From Chloroflexota bacterium (GTDB lineage: Bacteria > Chloroflexota > Anaerolineae > Anaerolineales > Anaerolineaceae): DNA of 50,105 nt. The position numbers and the translations under genes are program-made. The notes under the pieces are model-generated. The model saw only the letters and a program-made list of their open reading frames with translations. It had not been told where the DNA came from and ran no database searches. Location: the NCBI GenBank assembly GCA_029265085.1, contig JAJUJY010000012.1, forward strand, positions 1 through 50,105, given 5' to 3'. This document shows, piece after piece, positions 49,964-50,105 of the stretch (position 1 is its first letter; each line of letters begins with the position of its first letter).

Positions 49964-50105
49964 TTAATCAAGAATCTTGGTGATCACGCCAGCGCCGACG
50001 GTCAGACCGCCCTCGCGGATGGCGAACTTCGAGCCTTGTTCCAAAGCGACCGGGACAATCAATTCAACGTCCATGGTCACATTGTCGCCCGGCATAACCA
50101 TTTCA
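49964..50105 (-). CDS. tuf: Elongation factor Tu (3' end only)
   Basis: Only the C-terminal 46 residues are in the window: [20 protein letters not shown], then [20 protein letters not shown] and a stop. These are the last strands of EF-Tu domain 3. The gene continues beyond the right edge. It lies about 40 bp before rpmG. Confidence 0.95.
   Translation of the reverse strand, partial: EMVMPGDNVTMDVELIVPVALEQGSKFAIREGGLTVGAGVITKILD

Noticed and set aside
1..50105. CRISPR array, prophage or insertion sequence
   Set aside because: No direct repeats with regular spacers, no cas, integrase, transposase or phage genes were seen on either strand.

Overview
This window reads as a chromosomal segment of an anaerobic, Gram-negative-staining Chloroflexota bacterium, most likely class Anaerolineae. 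The pointers are: a zinc-finger tandem-AAA+ helicase loader beside a DnaD-like protein and dnaB; lipoproteins with Pro/Thr-rich linkers typical of that class; an oxygen-sensitive 2-oxoacid:ferredoxin oxidoreductase; and a Na+-pumping biotin decarboxylase. Base composition looks moderately GC-rich (roughly mid-50s %, judged by eye). The assignment is an inference, since no rRNA gene is present. Genes are tightly packed. Shine-Dalgarno (SD) sites are mostly good, but three genes look leaderless.

Layout. 1-6.8 kb: the end of a secreted repeat protein, then dnaE-pfkA-phzF-like on the plus strand. 6.8-7.8 kb: a lipoprotein preceded by a nine-unit heptamer repeat. 7.9-12.2 kb (minus): a replication cassette dnaB - dnaD-like - double AAA+ loader, with a bifunctional-nuclease (DUF151) gene upstream behind its own promoter and terminator. 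12.2-13.4 kb: a long leader or possible small RNA, then an orphan OmpR-type regulator with a degenerate receiver. 13.5-17.0 kb (minus): mmdA-mmdD-mmdC-mmdB, a membrane decarboxylase that would turn decarboxylation of an acyl-CoA into a Na+ gradient. 17.2-23.6 kb (minus): DegT aminotransferase, membrane PH protein, DUF92 and MFS genes in one operon, then a CPBP protease, bactofilin and a NeuD-type acyltransferase, an envelope/sugar-flavoured block. 23.6-25.9 kb: an AT-richer island with two secreted proteins, one a subtilase lipoprotein. 25.9-27.0 kb: GNAT acetyltransferase and 3-methyladenine glycosylase.

27.2-32.2 kb (plus): guaB, a thiolase, an SDR epimerase, and a protein that fuses a Cys-dependent phosphatase to a Nudix hydrolase. 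32.3-37.2 kb (minus): an AEC transporter, a three-gene ABC exporter operon whose third member is a membrane zinc-ribbon protein, and moaA. 37.4-40.1 kb: korDABC, a four-subunit 2-oxoacid:ferredoxin oxidoreductase. 40.2-45.9 kb: a beta-propeller lipoprotein, greA, lysS, a second CPBP protease, and lexA with a Bacillus-type SOS box inside its promoter. 46.0-50.1 kb (minus): the conserved tuf-rpmG-tRNA-Trp-secE-nusG-rplK-rplA-[L10 leader and attenuator]-rplJ-rplL cluster, cut by the window edge inside tuf.

The metabolic theme is anaerobic acyl-CoA and 2-oxoacid turnover (thiolase, korDABC, mmdADCB) coupled to ferredoxin and Na+. No CRISPR array, insertion sequence, prophage or integrase was seen. 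The most unusual items are the phosphatase-Nudix fusion, the tandem AAA+ loader, the subtilase lacking the usual oxyanion Asn, the three genes with a -10 box exactly 7 nt before ATG, and the structured leader before the orphan regulator.
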